From assembly GCA_005772855.1 (NCBI GenBank), contig SXIK01000173.1, positions 28,895 through 92,894 on the forward strand: a stretch of 64,000 nucleotides of DNA, read 5' to 3'. A model generated the notes under the pieces. The model was given only the letters and a program-made list of their open reading frames with translations, was not told where the DNA came from and ran no database searches. The position numbers were made by a program, and so were the translations under genes. Positions 33,797 through 42,771 of the stretch are shown here, one piece after another; positions within the stretch are counted from its first letter, which is position 1; every line of letters begins with the position of its first letter. This DNA is from Planctomycetia bacterium. GTDB taxonomy: Bacteria > Planctomycetota > UBA8108 > SXIK01.

Positions 33797-35310
33797 CTCT
33801 GTCGGGGCGGAAGCCTCAGCTCATCCTGACTTTTGTCTCCTTGATCGCCGCTCCGGGTAGTTGGACCCTGGCCGAGGAGGCCGCGAGCAGCGATAGAGAC
33901 GAATGGCACAAGCTCTTTCTCGCCGGAGCGCTCGCAGGCCACATGCGAATCGTGGAGCGGCAGCTTGCAGACGGAGGCTTCGTCACGACGATGATGCAGA
34001 AGCTGGTCTTGAAGCGCGACACAACGGTGTTGGAAACTGAGGCAACCTCGTCCGTGGAGGAGGACCGGGAAGGTCGCATCCGAGGTTTTAGTGTTCGCCA
34101 GAGACTTTCAAGTCAGGCATCCGAGGTAGTGGGAAGACTTGTGGGCGCCGACCTCGAGATTACCGAGGACGATGGCGGTCCAGGCCCTGGATCGAAGAAG
34201 ACACCGCGTCGCTCAAGGCTACCATCAGATCCGACGGCTGTTGGACCCCACCGCATGGAGAGGATTCTTGACGAGAAGCTCCGTACCGCCGGTGACTCGG
34301 TCCAGCTCAGGGTCTTCATCCCCGAGCTCCGTAAATTTGGGCTTCAAAAAAGTAGCCTGGAAGCGGAAGAAACTGTCGAGCTCGATGGGACCAGGCAAAA
34401 GCTGCGCAGGATTCGCTCCACGCTCGACCTGTTGGCAGAGATTCCAACCCTTCAGTGGATCGATCCCGCAGGCAACCTCCAAAAGTCCACGATGCCGCTC
34501 CTCGGCACGGAGCTCAAGACCCTTCGCTCGACGATGGCAGAAATCCTCAAGTCCGACTTGACCTCACCCCCTGAGATTTTTCTCGCGACAAGCGTTCCAG
34601 TTGAAGGCCGGGTCGACCCCAGCCGAAACCACATTACTTATAAAATTACCGCGAAGAAGAAGGCGATGCCCTTTGAGGGCAACCGCAAACTCTTCCCCGC
34701 GGCAGGCCAGGAGGAGCTTCGGCCAGGCACCCGTCAGGAGCGGTGGCTCCGCGTGAAGCGAGTGCCTCATGGGAACCCCTTGCAGCTCCCCATTTCGCCA
34801 GCACCGGAGCTAGAAGAATACCTGAGGCCCAACGCATGGATCCAATCGGACGACGAGCTGATCCGAGCCGCAGCCAGAAAAGCGCAGGGCGGCGAAACCG
34901 ATGCTGTGCAGGTTTCGATCAAGCTCGAGAGCTGGGTCCATGACACCATCGCGCGAAAGAACCTTGGCACGGCGTTCGCGTCGGCCAGGGAGGTGCTCCA
35001 CGAAAAGGAAGGCGACTGCACCGAACACGCAGTGCTTCTGGCTGCGCTTCTGCGTGCCATCGGGGTGCCGTCCAGGGTGGTCGCCGGGCTCGTCTATTAC
35101 AATGGCATGTTTGTGGGTCACATGTGGACTGAGGCGTATCTGCGTGACTGGTTCCCGCTGGACGCCACGCAGGCGAGAGGCTTCGTGGGGCCAGATCACA
35201 TCGCACTGTCTGTCTCCTCGCTCGACGCGGCAACCGTGGCCGATATTTTTCTCGATATTGTGCCCGTGATCGGCAGTGTCACGATTGAGGTCGTCGAGAG
35301 TGGTGAATGA
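33784..35310 (+). CDS. Exported transglutaminase-like (cysteine protease fold) protein
   Basis: 508 residues from the ATG at 33784, preceded by AAGGAG at a five-base spacing; the track start 69 bases earlier lacks a signal sequence. The N-terminus (KPQLILTFVSLIAAPGSWTLAEEA) is a plausible signal peptide. A long beta-rich middle region leads to a transglutaminase core near the C-terminus with the full triad: Cys in EKEGDCTEHAVLLAALLRAIGVPSRVVAGL, His in VGHMWTEAYL and Asp in WFPLDAT. Bacterial members act as peptidases or in cell-envelope cross-linking. The gene overlaps its upstream neighbour by 13 bp and queA by about 11 bp, so the three form one translationally coupled operon. Confidence 0.85.
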   Translation: MGPLTLSGRKPQLILTFVSLIAAPGSWTLAEEAASSDRDEWHKLFLAGALAGHMRIVERQLADGGFVTTMMQKLVLKRDTTVLETEATSSVEEDREGRIRGFSVRQRLSSQASEVVGRLVGADLEITEDDGGPGPGSKKTPRRSRLPSDPTAVGPHRMERILDEKLRTAGDSVQLRVFIPELRKFGLQKSSLEAEETVELDGTRQKLRRIRSTLDLLAEIPTLQWIDPAGNLQKSTMPLLGTELKTLRSTMAEILKSDLTSPPEIFLATSVPVEGRVDPSRNHITYKITAKKKAMPFEGNRKLFPAAGQEELRPGTRQERWLRVKRVPHGNPLQLPISPAPELEEYLRPNAWIQSDDELIRAAARKAQGGETDAVQVSIKLESWVHDTIARKNLGTAFASAREVLHEKEGDCTEHAVLLAALLRAIGVPSRVVAGLVYYNGMFVGHMWTEAYLRDWFPLDATQARGFVGPDHIALSVSSLDAATVADIFLDIVPVIGSVTIEVVESGE

Positions 35311-36397
35311 AAACAGCGAGACCCCCAGGCAGGGAGCTCTCGAGGCGTACGACTACGATCTACCCGAGGTTTTGATCGCGCAGGAGCCACCGGCGCGCCG
35401 GGGCGAATCCCGCCTCCTCGTCCTTGATCGTACCACCGGGCAACGCTGGCACCGTCAGTTTGCCGAGGTGACAAAATATTTGTGTCAGGGCGACCTGCTG
35501 GTCCTCAACGAGACAAGGGTCTTTCCGGCTCGTCTGCGAGCGCGCAAAAGAACGGGCGGTCGGGTGGAGATTCTCCTCCTCGAAGAGTGTGAGGGATCCA
35601 TTCAATGGTCCGCCCTCGCGCGGCCGGCTCGTAACTTGCGGCCCGGCGAAGAAGTCGAGATCGAGCCCCACGACCTTGCCCTGGGCGCCCGAGCGCGCAC
35701 AGTTGGCCGAGAGGGAGAGCGCGTCTTGATCGAACTGTGTCGGGAGTCGAAGACACTGTCAAGGCAGGAAGTCCTCGAGCTTTGCGAGGCGGCAGGCGAA
35801 ACACCGCTCCCGCCTTACATCCGCCGCAGCCCCGAGATGGCGAGGAACCCGGATGACCGCGAACGGTACCAAACCGTCTATGCGCGCGACATGGGATCCG
35901 CCGCCGCCCCAACCGCGGGTCTTCACTTCACGAGAGAGATCCTCAATGCTCTACGAAGTGGCGGAGTGGAGATCGCGAACGTGACGCTCCATGTCGGTCT
36001 CGGGACCTTTCAGCCACTCACGGAGGAGGCATTCGCCCGCCCGGCGCTCCACGCAGAGCAAGTGGAGGTGAGCCCGGAAGCAGGGAGCAAGATTTTGAGT
36101 GCTCGGGCGGAGGGCCGCAGGATTGTTGCCGTCGGGACAACCTCTGTCCGGGCCATCGAGAGCTTCCTGACCTCGCCGGAGATCCCATTCCGCTCCCGCA
36201 CAGAGCTCTTCATCAAGCCCGGCCACAAGTTCCACGGCGTCGATGCACTGATCACCAATTTTCATTTGCCTCGCTCAAGCCTCCTCGTTCTTCTGTGCGC
36301 ATTTGCCGGCCGCAAGCTCGTGCTCGACGTATACCGGGAGGCCGTTCAGAAAGGTTATCGTTTCTTCAGTTACGGCGACGCCATGCTTGTGATTTGA
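35300..36397 (+). CDS. queA: S-adenosylmethionine:tRNA ribosyltransferase-isomerase QueA
   Basis: About 365 residues. QueA hallmarks are YDYDLPEVLIAQEPPARRGESRLLVLDR, GDLLVLNETRVFPARL, PPYIRR, YQTVYARDMGSAAAPTAGLHFT and TNFHLPRSSLLVLLCAFAG. It transfers and isomerises the ribosyl group of SAM to 7-aminomethyl-7-deazaguanine in tRNA to form epoxyqueuosine. Other queuosine genes are absent here. The conserved domain begins a few residues after the GTG pair at 35300/35303, so one of those is the likely start; the track start (35276) would lie deeper in the transglutaminase gene. Confidence 0.96.
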   Translation: MVNENSETPRQGALEAYDYDLPEVLIAQEPPARRGESRLLVLDRTTGQRWHRQFAEVTKYLCQGDLLVLNETRVFPARLRARKRTGGRVEILLLEECEGSIQWSALARPARNLRPGEEVEIEPHDLALGARARTVGREGERVLIELCRESKTLSRQEVLELCEAAGETPLPPYIRRSPEMARNPDDRERYQTVYARDMGSAAAPTAGLHFTREILNALRSGGVEIANVTLHVGLGTFQPLTEEAFARPALHAEQVEVSPEAGSKILSARAEGRRIVAVGTTSVRAIESFLTSPEIPFRSRTELFIKPGHKFHGVDALITNFHLPRSSLLVLLCAFAGRKLVLDVYREAVQKGYRFFSYGDAMLVI

Positions 36398-36406
36398 TAC
36401 CTGGTG

Positions 36407-37126
36407 ATGAAGCAGCGCGACGAAATCCATTCGCAGCGACTCTCCTGCTGGTTTTGCGAGCACTGGTTCACCTCGCGTCATGTTCTGCGCGATGGAATTC
36501 TGAGGAGCCGCACTGATCAGGCGGGGGGACCCTATCGGCTCTTCATCTGCCCCTCCTGCGGCAAGGAGAACGTCTGTGAGCGATCACTCAAGGGTCGCTG
36601 GTTTGCGTCGCCGAATTACCGATTTACGTTCCTGGATTACCTCTTTTCGCAGGTGCTCAATCGCGACAGTGCCGAGACGATCCTGGCAGCGCTGACGTGG
36701 TTCAGGGAAAACGAGGACCGTCGACGATACTTCTTCGCACGAGATGGCGATCGGCGTTACTCGGGGCACAGCATTCTTCAACGGCTGTGGCCTCTCGCGC
36801 CCTCGTACGGGCAGGAAAAATCAGGGCATGAACCGCATTCCGGCAGGACACAACCATCACCGGAGGAGGCCGGGCCGAGACGCAGCACGCCTCCCCGGGA
36901 AAGCCCCCGGGGTAGCCGCCTTGTTACACCCTTCGAGGTCCTTGGCCTTGCGCCCACGGCCACCGCCCGCGAGATCCGCGACGCTTTCCACCGTCTTGCC
37001 ATCCACTACCACCCCGACAAGGTCCACCATCTCGGGGAGGAGTTTGAAAGCATGGCCAAGGTCAAGTTCCAGGAGCTGAAAGAAGCCTATGAGATCCTGC
37101 TTGCGCTCCGGGCGCGGCAGAGCTGA
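36407..37126 (+). CDS. J-domain protein with N-terminal zinc-ribbon-like motif
   Basis: 239 residues from the ATG at 36407. Two CxxC pairs (CWFC, CPSC) within the first 50 residues suggest a small zinc ribbon. A middle helical region ([38 protein letters not shown]) and a charged, Pro/Ser-rich linker follow. The C-terminal 65 residues form a J domain: [53 protein letters not shown], with an intact HPD. J domains stimulate Hsp70 ATPase; having the J domain at the C-terminus is an unusual order (class C type). It follows queA by nine bases. Confidence 0.83.
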   Translation: MKQRDEIHSQRLSCWFCEHWFTSRHVLRDGILRSRTDQAGGPYRLFICPSCGKENVCERSLKGRWFASPNYRFTFLDYLFSQVLNRDSAETILAALTWFRENEDRRRYFFARDGDRRYSGHSILQRLWPLAPSYGQEKSGHEPHSGRTQPSPEEAGPRRSTPPRESPRGSRLVTPFEVLGLAPTATAREIRDAFHRLAIHYHPDKVHHLGEEFESMAKVKFQELKEAYEILLALRARQS

Positions 37127-37230
37127 AGCTTCGAGCTGGCATCAAGGCTTCCTTGACCCTGCCTCCCGCCCCAGCTAACTTGCTCCCTTTTGGCCACGAT
37201 CAAATACCCCAGCCTTCTCAGGAGTTCACC

Positions 37231-38216
<986 letters not shown>

Positions 38217-38220
<4 letters not shown>

Positions 38221-39206
38221 TCCAGTTCTTCGGACTCCACCTTGACGCAGATTCTGCGACAGTCGCAATCATCGGCCGTGACCTGTCGACTTCGGTAGTC
38301 CTCAAGACGAGCATGGTAAACGCGGTACGCGACGCCGTGACCGGGATCATCGAGGTCCCCACGGCCGAGTGGGTACGAGCTGGATGCTACGCACTTCAGG
38401 AGTCTTACTTCAAGCTCCCCGTGCCCGCGCGAAAAGCGTGGGGTCTCGGCCTCGCGGGCCCCTCCGGCTGGATAGCACTCGACGTCGAGTTCGAGCCCCT
38501 GTCCCCACTCCGCCTGACGGGCGATCTACGCATTCAGGATGATTTTCAGAAATGGGCAGAGCAAAACCAGAATCCCGCGCGCAAGGTCGCCATGATCCTG
38601 TCGCCCAAGGACTACTTTCGTTTCGTGATCTCTGGTGGCCTGGCAGCAGACGTTTCGACCGCGTCGCGCTGGGGGCTTCTTCTTTCGGGGCGAACCGACT
38701 GGTGCATCGACAAGGCAACTGAGCAGGGGCTCCGATTGCACTGGTTGCCCCCAGCCTTCGATGCGCACGTGATGACGGGGTTCCTGAGCGAGGACGGGAT
38801 CCGACGCACAAGCCTCCCAGGCGGCTTTCGGCTCGTCGCCGGCGCGCACGAGGTCGAGGCAGCACTTGTGGCGGTGGGTGACTTGCGGGACGGCAGGCTC
38901 TGGGAAGCGGACATCGAGGGCGGACGCAAGCTTTACGCAGTGGCGCTCTCACACACGAACGATGTGGCGCCGCCTCGACCATGGCGGGCGGTGCGCTCCG
39001 CCTGGCAGGGGTTTCAGCTCCTCGAGCGGGAGGCCGAGGTCGATGCCTCGGAAGCCAGGGCGGAGCTCGAGGCCGGCGGATTCCCGGTGACTGGACAGGC
39101 CCGGGGATCCGGGAGTCCAGCCATGGGAGCTGCTGTGCTGACGGCCATCGGCTCCGGACTCATTCGGGGCTGGGAGAACTATTACAGGAACCGAAGGACC
39201 GAGTGA
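38217..39206 (+). CDS. FGGY carbohydrate kinase-like protein, shortened
   Basis: 329 residues, against about 500 for true FGGY kinases. The first 180 residues resemble the xylulokinase N-terminal domain: [19 protein letters not shown] in place of [23 protein letters not shown] in place of GLSGQMHGLV, and [26 protein letters not shown] matching PKDYlryrLTGe..tDvSdAS. The C-terminal domain is only partly present ([24 protein letters not shown].. to [19 protein letters not shown]), which retains an AxGAA-like end but lacks much of the ATP-binding half. It may be a degenerate or regulatory homologue. It overlaps mdh by ATGA and the next gene by GTGA. Confidence 0.6.
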
Positions 39207-40030
39207 GCCGAGACGAAGAGGCCGCGACGCCGGGAGCAATGCAAGTCCGAGTTGCTTACAACGCGAAACACACGGCTTCGATTCTCCGCGACTCCGATCG
39301 TTTCTACTCGAGCATGGCCGAGAAGATCCTGGCCCGAGTGCGGAAGGAGAGACACGGCCAGGCGCAACTCCTCGACGTCGGCTGCGGCGGCGGATATCTC
39401 CTTCGAGAAGTCGTACGCCACGGATCCAGCGTGCTCAAAGCCACCCATGGGCTCGAAATCTCCGACATGGCTCTTCGCGAAGCTCGTCGGCAAAGCCCCC
39501 AGAGTCGGCTCGTGCTGGGACAGGGCGAGAGGCTCCCCTATCCGCAGGGCCACTTCGACGCCGTGGTATGCCTGGGGAACCTCGAGCACTTCATGGACCC
39601 GGCGGCTGGAGCAAGAGAGTTGGCGCGGGTCTGTCGCCGGGACGGGGTAGCCTGGATCCTTCTGCCCAACAGCTACTACTCGGGCAGTTTGTGGCGTGTG
39701 ATCCTGACGGGCTACGGGCCCAACCACCATCAAGTGATCGACCGATTTGCGACCATCAACGAATGGAGGGACCTCCTTGAAGCCAACCAACTCTGTGTGG
39801 ACTCCATCGAGCCCTACAACCGTTTCAAGTGGTGGAAACGCCTGCTGCCAAGGAATCTTGCTTACCATTTTCTCTACAGCGCCAGCCCGTCGATTGGCAG
39901 CCATCAGGAAAATTGTGCGCTTGACCTGAAGGTTCAAGGCGTGCAAGTGGACTCCACCATCCAGTCAGGCCCCCTTCCTGCCGATCCTCCCTATGGCTTG
40001 CATTGTCTTCCACCATCCGATATTCCATGA
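39203..40030 (+). CDS. Class I SAM-dependent methyltransferase
   Basis: 275 residues. Motif I is QLLDVGCGGGYLLREVVRHG, followed by GLEISDMALREARRQ, LVLGQGERLPYPQGHFDAVVCLGNLEHFMDP and ELARVCRRDGVAWILLPNSYY, the standard Methyltransf_11/25 layout. The C-terminal part contains a positively charged, Trp-rich segment (RFKWWKRLLPRNLAYHFLYS), as in enzymes acting on lipids, glycans or quinones near the membrane. Start: a GTG at 39203 overlaps the stop of the FGGY-like gene (GTGA); an ATG at 39239 is possible; the track start at 38981 lies deep in the previous gene. The proximity of ugd 57 bp downstream hints at a polysaccharide role, but this is weak. Confidence 0.78.
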   Translation: MSRDEEAATPGAMQVRVAYNAKHTASILRDSDRFYSSMAEKILARVRKERHGQAQLLDVGCGGGYLLREVVRHGSSVLKATHGLEISDMALREARRQSPQSRLVLGQGERLPYPQGHFDAVVCLGNLEHFMDPAAGARELARVCRRDGVAWILLPNSYYSGSLWRVILTGYGPNHHQVIDRFATINEWRDLLEANQLCVDSIEPYNRFKWWKRLLPRNLAYHFLYSASPSIGSHQENCALDLKVQGVQVDSTIQSGPLPADPPYGLHCLPPSDIP

Positions 40031-40087
40031 CAGTTTGAGCCGACCACTCATGCGGTCGAGCGTGGCGCCTCCAAAGGAGACCTCTCG

Positions 40088-41422
40088 ATGAAACTTTCAG
40101 TGATTGGCACGGGTTATGTTGGCCTGGTGACGGGCTCTTGTTTCGCCGACCTGGGCAACGACGTCGTCTGTTACGACATCGACGAGCAGAAAATCGATGG
40201 CCTCCGCAAGGGGAAGGTCCCGATTTACGAGCCCGGACTCGAGGAGCTGATTCAGCGCAATAGCTTGGAAGGCCGACTCGTTTTCACCACGGACCTGCGC
40301 GAGGCCGTGCGAGAGCGAGAGGTCATTTTCATCTGTGTCGGCACCCCCCAGCGATCATCCGGCAAGGCCGACCTCACCCACATTCTCCAGGCGATCGAGA
40401 GCATCGCCAGGATCATGGACCACTTCCTCGTGATCGTGAACAAGAGCACGGTCCCTGTGGGAACAGCCGAGCGCGTGAGCCGCCTCATTCGAGAGACGAC
40501 GCAAGTTGACTTCGAAGTCGTCTCGAACCCCGAGTTCCTCAAGGAAGGCGCGGCCATCAAGGACTTCCAGAATCCGGACCGGATCGTCATCGGCTCCAAC
40601 AGTAACCGGGCACGGGAGATCATGGGGCGCCTCTACTCGCCGATCTCGCGCGTCAATCGCCCGATTCTCTTCATGAATACACAGACGGCCGAGCTCGTAA
40701 AGTACGCCGCCAACGCCATGCTGGCGAGTCGCATCTCCTTCATGAACTCCCTCACGGGCCTCTGCGAGAAAATCGGTGCCGACATCAAGGAAATCTCGAA
40801 GGGCCTTGGCCTCGACACACGCATCGGCCCTCGGTTCCTTCAGGCTTCTCCGGGGTACGGGGGCTCTTGCTTCCCCAAAGATGTTCGCTCGCTCGTCGAT
40901 ACGATGGAGAGCCTGCAGCTCAACGCGAACTTTTTTCGGGCGATCGATCAAGTGAACGAGCTCCACAAGAAGTCTCATCTCCAGAGAATCCAACGATTCA
41001 TCCCTGACCTCCACAACCACACGGTGGGTGTCTGGGGGCTTGCATTCAAGCCCCGCACCGACGACATCCGGGAGTCTCCATCCCTCACGCTCATCGAGCA
41101 GCTCATAGAATCCGGCGCCAGGGTCATTGCCTATGATCCCGAGGCTGCGGAGAATACTCGCAAGATTTATCCAAACATCGAGTACGGCCATACACCCTAC
41201 GACGCAGTCAAGAACGCATCCGCCGTGGTTGTGATGACGGAGTGGGATGTGTTCCGTAACCTCGACTTCGAACGGGTGAAGAGCCTCATGAAGCAACCCG
41301 TAATAGTTGATTGCCGCAATATCTACGATGCGCCGGAAATGAATCGTCTCGGGTTCAGCTACTGCGGTATCGGAAGGTCCGCTGTCGAGGCAAGGCAAGA
41401 GAGTGTCACCCCGACCCGCTGA
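40088..41422 (+). CDS. ugd: UDP-glucose 6-dehydrogenase
   Basis: 444 residues. N-terminal NAD motif VIGTGYVGLVTGSCFADLGN, central IFICVGTPQRSSGKADLTHI and VNKSTVPVGTAERV, PEFLKEGAAIKDFQNPDRIVIG, and the catalytic cysteine in GYGGSCFPKDVRSL (about residue 261). The C-terminal domain includes WGLAFKPRTDDIRESPS. It oxidises UDP-glucose to UDP-glucuronate for surface polysaccharides. AAAGGAG nine bases before the ATG supports the start. No glycosyltransferases are adjacent. Confidence 0.96.
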   Translation: MKLSVIGTGYVGLVTGSCFADLGNDVVCYDIDEQKIDGLRKGKVPIYEPGLEELIQRNSLEGRLVFTTDLREAVREREVIFICVGTPQRSSGKADLTHILQAIESIARIMDHFLVIVNKSTVPVGTAERVSRLIRETTQVDFEVVSNPEFLKEGAAIKDFQNPDRIVIGSNSNRAREIMGRLYSPISRVNRPILFMNTQTAELVKYAANAMLASRISFMNSLTGLCEKIGADIKEISKGLGLDTRIGPRFLQASPGYGGSCFPKDVRSLVDTMESLQLNANFFRAIDQVNELHKKSHLQRIQRFIPDLHNHTVGVWGLAFKPRTDDIRESPSLTLIEQLIESGARVIAYDPEAAENTRKIYPNIEYGHTPYDAVKNASAVVVMTEWDVFRNLDFERVKSLMKQPVIVDCRNIYDAPEMNRLGFSYCGIGRSAVEARQESVTPTR

Positions 41423-41463
41423 GCTCCCCCTGATTGAGAAGTTCCGGCAACTGATCGCCGCCC

Positions 41464-42651
41464 ATGATTGCCAATGAAGCTTTTGACCGCCGCGCCGCCC
41501 TGAGCGGAGCGAAGCGGGTTATCGTGAAGGTGGGCACGAACGTCCTTACTCGAGACGAGGGGGAGATGGCGATCGAGCGAATCCATGCCCTCATAGGCGA
41601 TCTCTCAACCCTCCACAGACGCGGCCTCCAGATTATCGTGGTCACTTCCGGGGCAATCAGCATGGGAATGGACCGACTGGGCTTGAAAAAGAAGCCCGTG
41701 TTCCTACCCGCCAAACAAGCCTGTGCCGCCGTCGGCCAGGTCCGACTGATGAGCGTGTACGAGGAGGCCTTCGGCCACCATGGAATCATTGTCGCGCAAA
41801 TCCTCCTTACCGAGGACGATTTCGCTTCCCGTGTGCGCTACCTGAACCTTCGCAACACCATTGCAAGGCTTCTGGAGCACAAGGCGGTTCCGATCATCAA
41901 CGAAAATGACACGGTCTCCACGAGCGAGATCGAGAGCTCCTCGGAGGCAGGCCGGAAGTCCATATTCGGTGATAACGATCGGCTCTCGGCGCTCGTCATG
42001 GCGAAGCTTGGAGCCGATCTTCTCCTGCTCCTCAGCGACGTCGACGGCCTTTACCCGCTGCGCCCCGGGGCAACAGAGCTGGGTCCAATGGACTCTCGCC
42101 CGGTCGAGCCACTCCGCACCGTAGGTGAGATCACGCTCGAGGTTGAAGCGATGGCGAGAGGCGGCAACTCGAGGGGCCGAGGCGGCATGCTGTCGAAGCT
42201 TCGCTCGATCAAGGTGGCGCTCGAGAGCGGTGGGTACGCGGTCATCGCCAACGGTGCGACACCGGGGATCCTGCAGCGGATCCTTGACGGCGAGGAGGTG
42301 GGCACGATTTTTCTTCCGACACGTAAAGTGCCGAGCCGCAAGCGATGGATCGCTCACGCCAGCGCCCCCACAGGCCGCGTCATTGTGAACGCTGGGGCCC
42401 GCGAGGCGCTCGTCATCCGCCAGTCCAGCCTCCTCTTCGCGGGTGTTGCGGCCATTCAGGGCGATTTCAAGCGTGGGGACGTGATTACAATTGCGGACGA
42501 AAACCATTGCGAGTTTGCCCGCGGAATCGTCAACTACTCCGCACGCGATGCTCTTCCACTCGTCGGGAAACGATCGAGCGAGATCGCGGAGATCGCAGGC
42601 GACGACTACGAGGAGCTCATCACCCGGGACAACATCGTGGTGACTGAGTAG
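41464..42651 (+). CDS. proB: Glutamate 5-kinase with PUA domain
   Basis: 395 residues. The amino-acid-kinase domain shows VIVKVGTNVLTRDEG, VTSGAISMGMDRLG, KQACAAVGQVRLM, PIINENDTV and FGDNDRLSALVMAKLGADLLLLLSDVDGLY. A PUA domain (GRVIVNAGAREALVIRQSSLLFAGVAAIQGDFKRGDVITI) occupies the C-terminus, as in E. coli ProB. It phosphorylates glutamate in the first step of proline synthesis and is usually inhibited by proline. proA is not next to it. The gene follows ugd by 41 bp and precedes polA by 120 bp. Confidence 0.95.
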   Translation: MIANEAFDRRAALSGAKRVIVKVGTNVLTRDEGEMAIERIHALIGDLSTLHRRGLQIIVVTSGAISMGMDRLGLKKKPVFLPAKQACAAVGQVRLMSVYEEAFGHHGIIVAQILLTEDDFASRVRYLNLRNTIARLLEHKAVPIINENDTVSTSEIESSSEAGRKSIFGDNDRLSALVMAKLGADLLLLLSDVDGLYPLRPGATELGPMDSRPVEPLRTVGEITLEVEAMARGGNSRGRGGMLSKLRSIKVALESGGYAVIANGATPGILQRILDGEEVGTIFLPTRKVPSRKRWIAHASAPTGRVIVNAGAREALVIRQSSLLFAGVAAIQGDFKRGDVITIADENHCEFARGIVNYSARDALPLVGKRSSEIAEIAGDDYEELITRDNIVVTE

Positions 42652-42771
42652 CGAGAACGGCTCCATCTTCCGGACGCGGGGCGGTCTTGCGCTTGAGTAG
42701 AGCTCTCGTACTCGAACAGTGCGCAATCCCCTGTCGGACACCACGCCAGCTCGGTAGGATACGCCCCGCGT

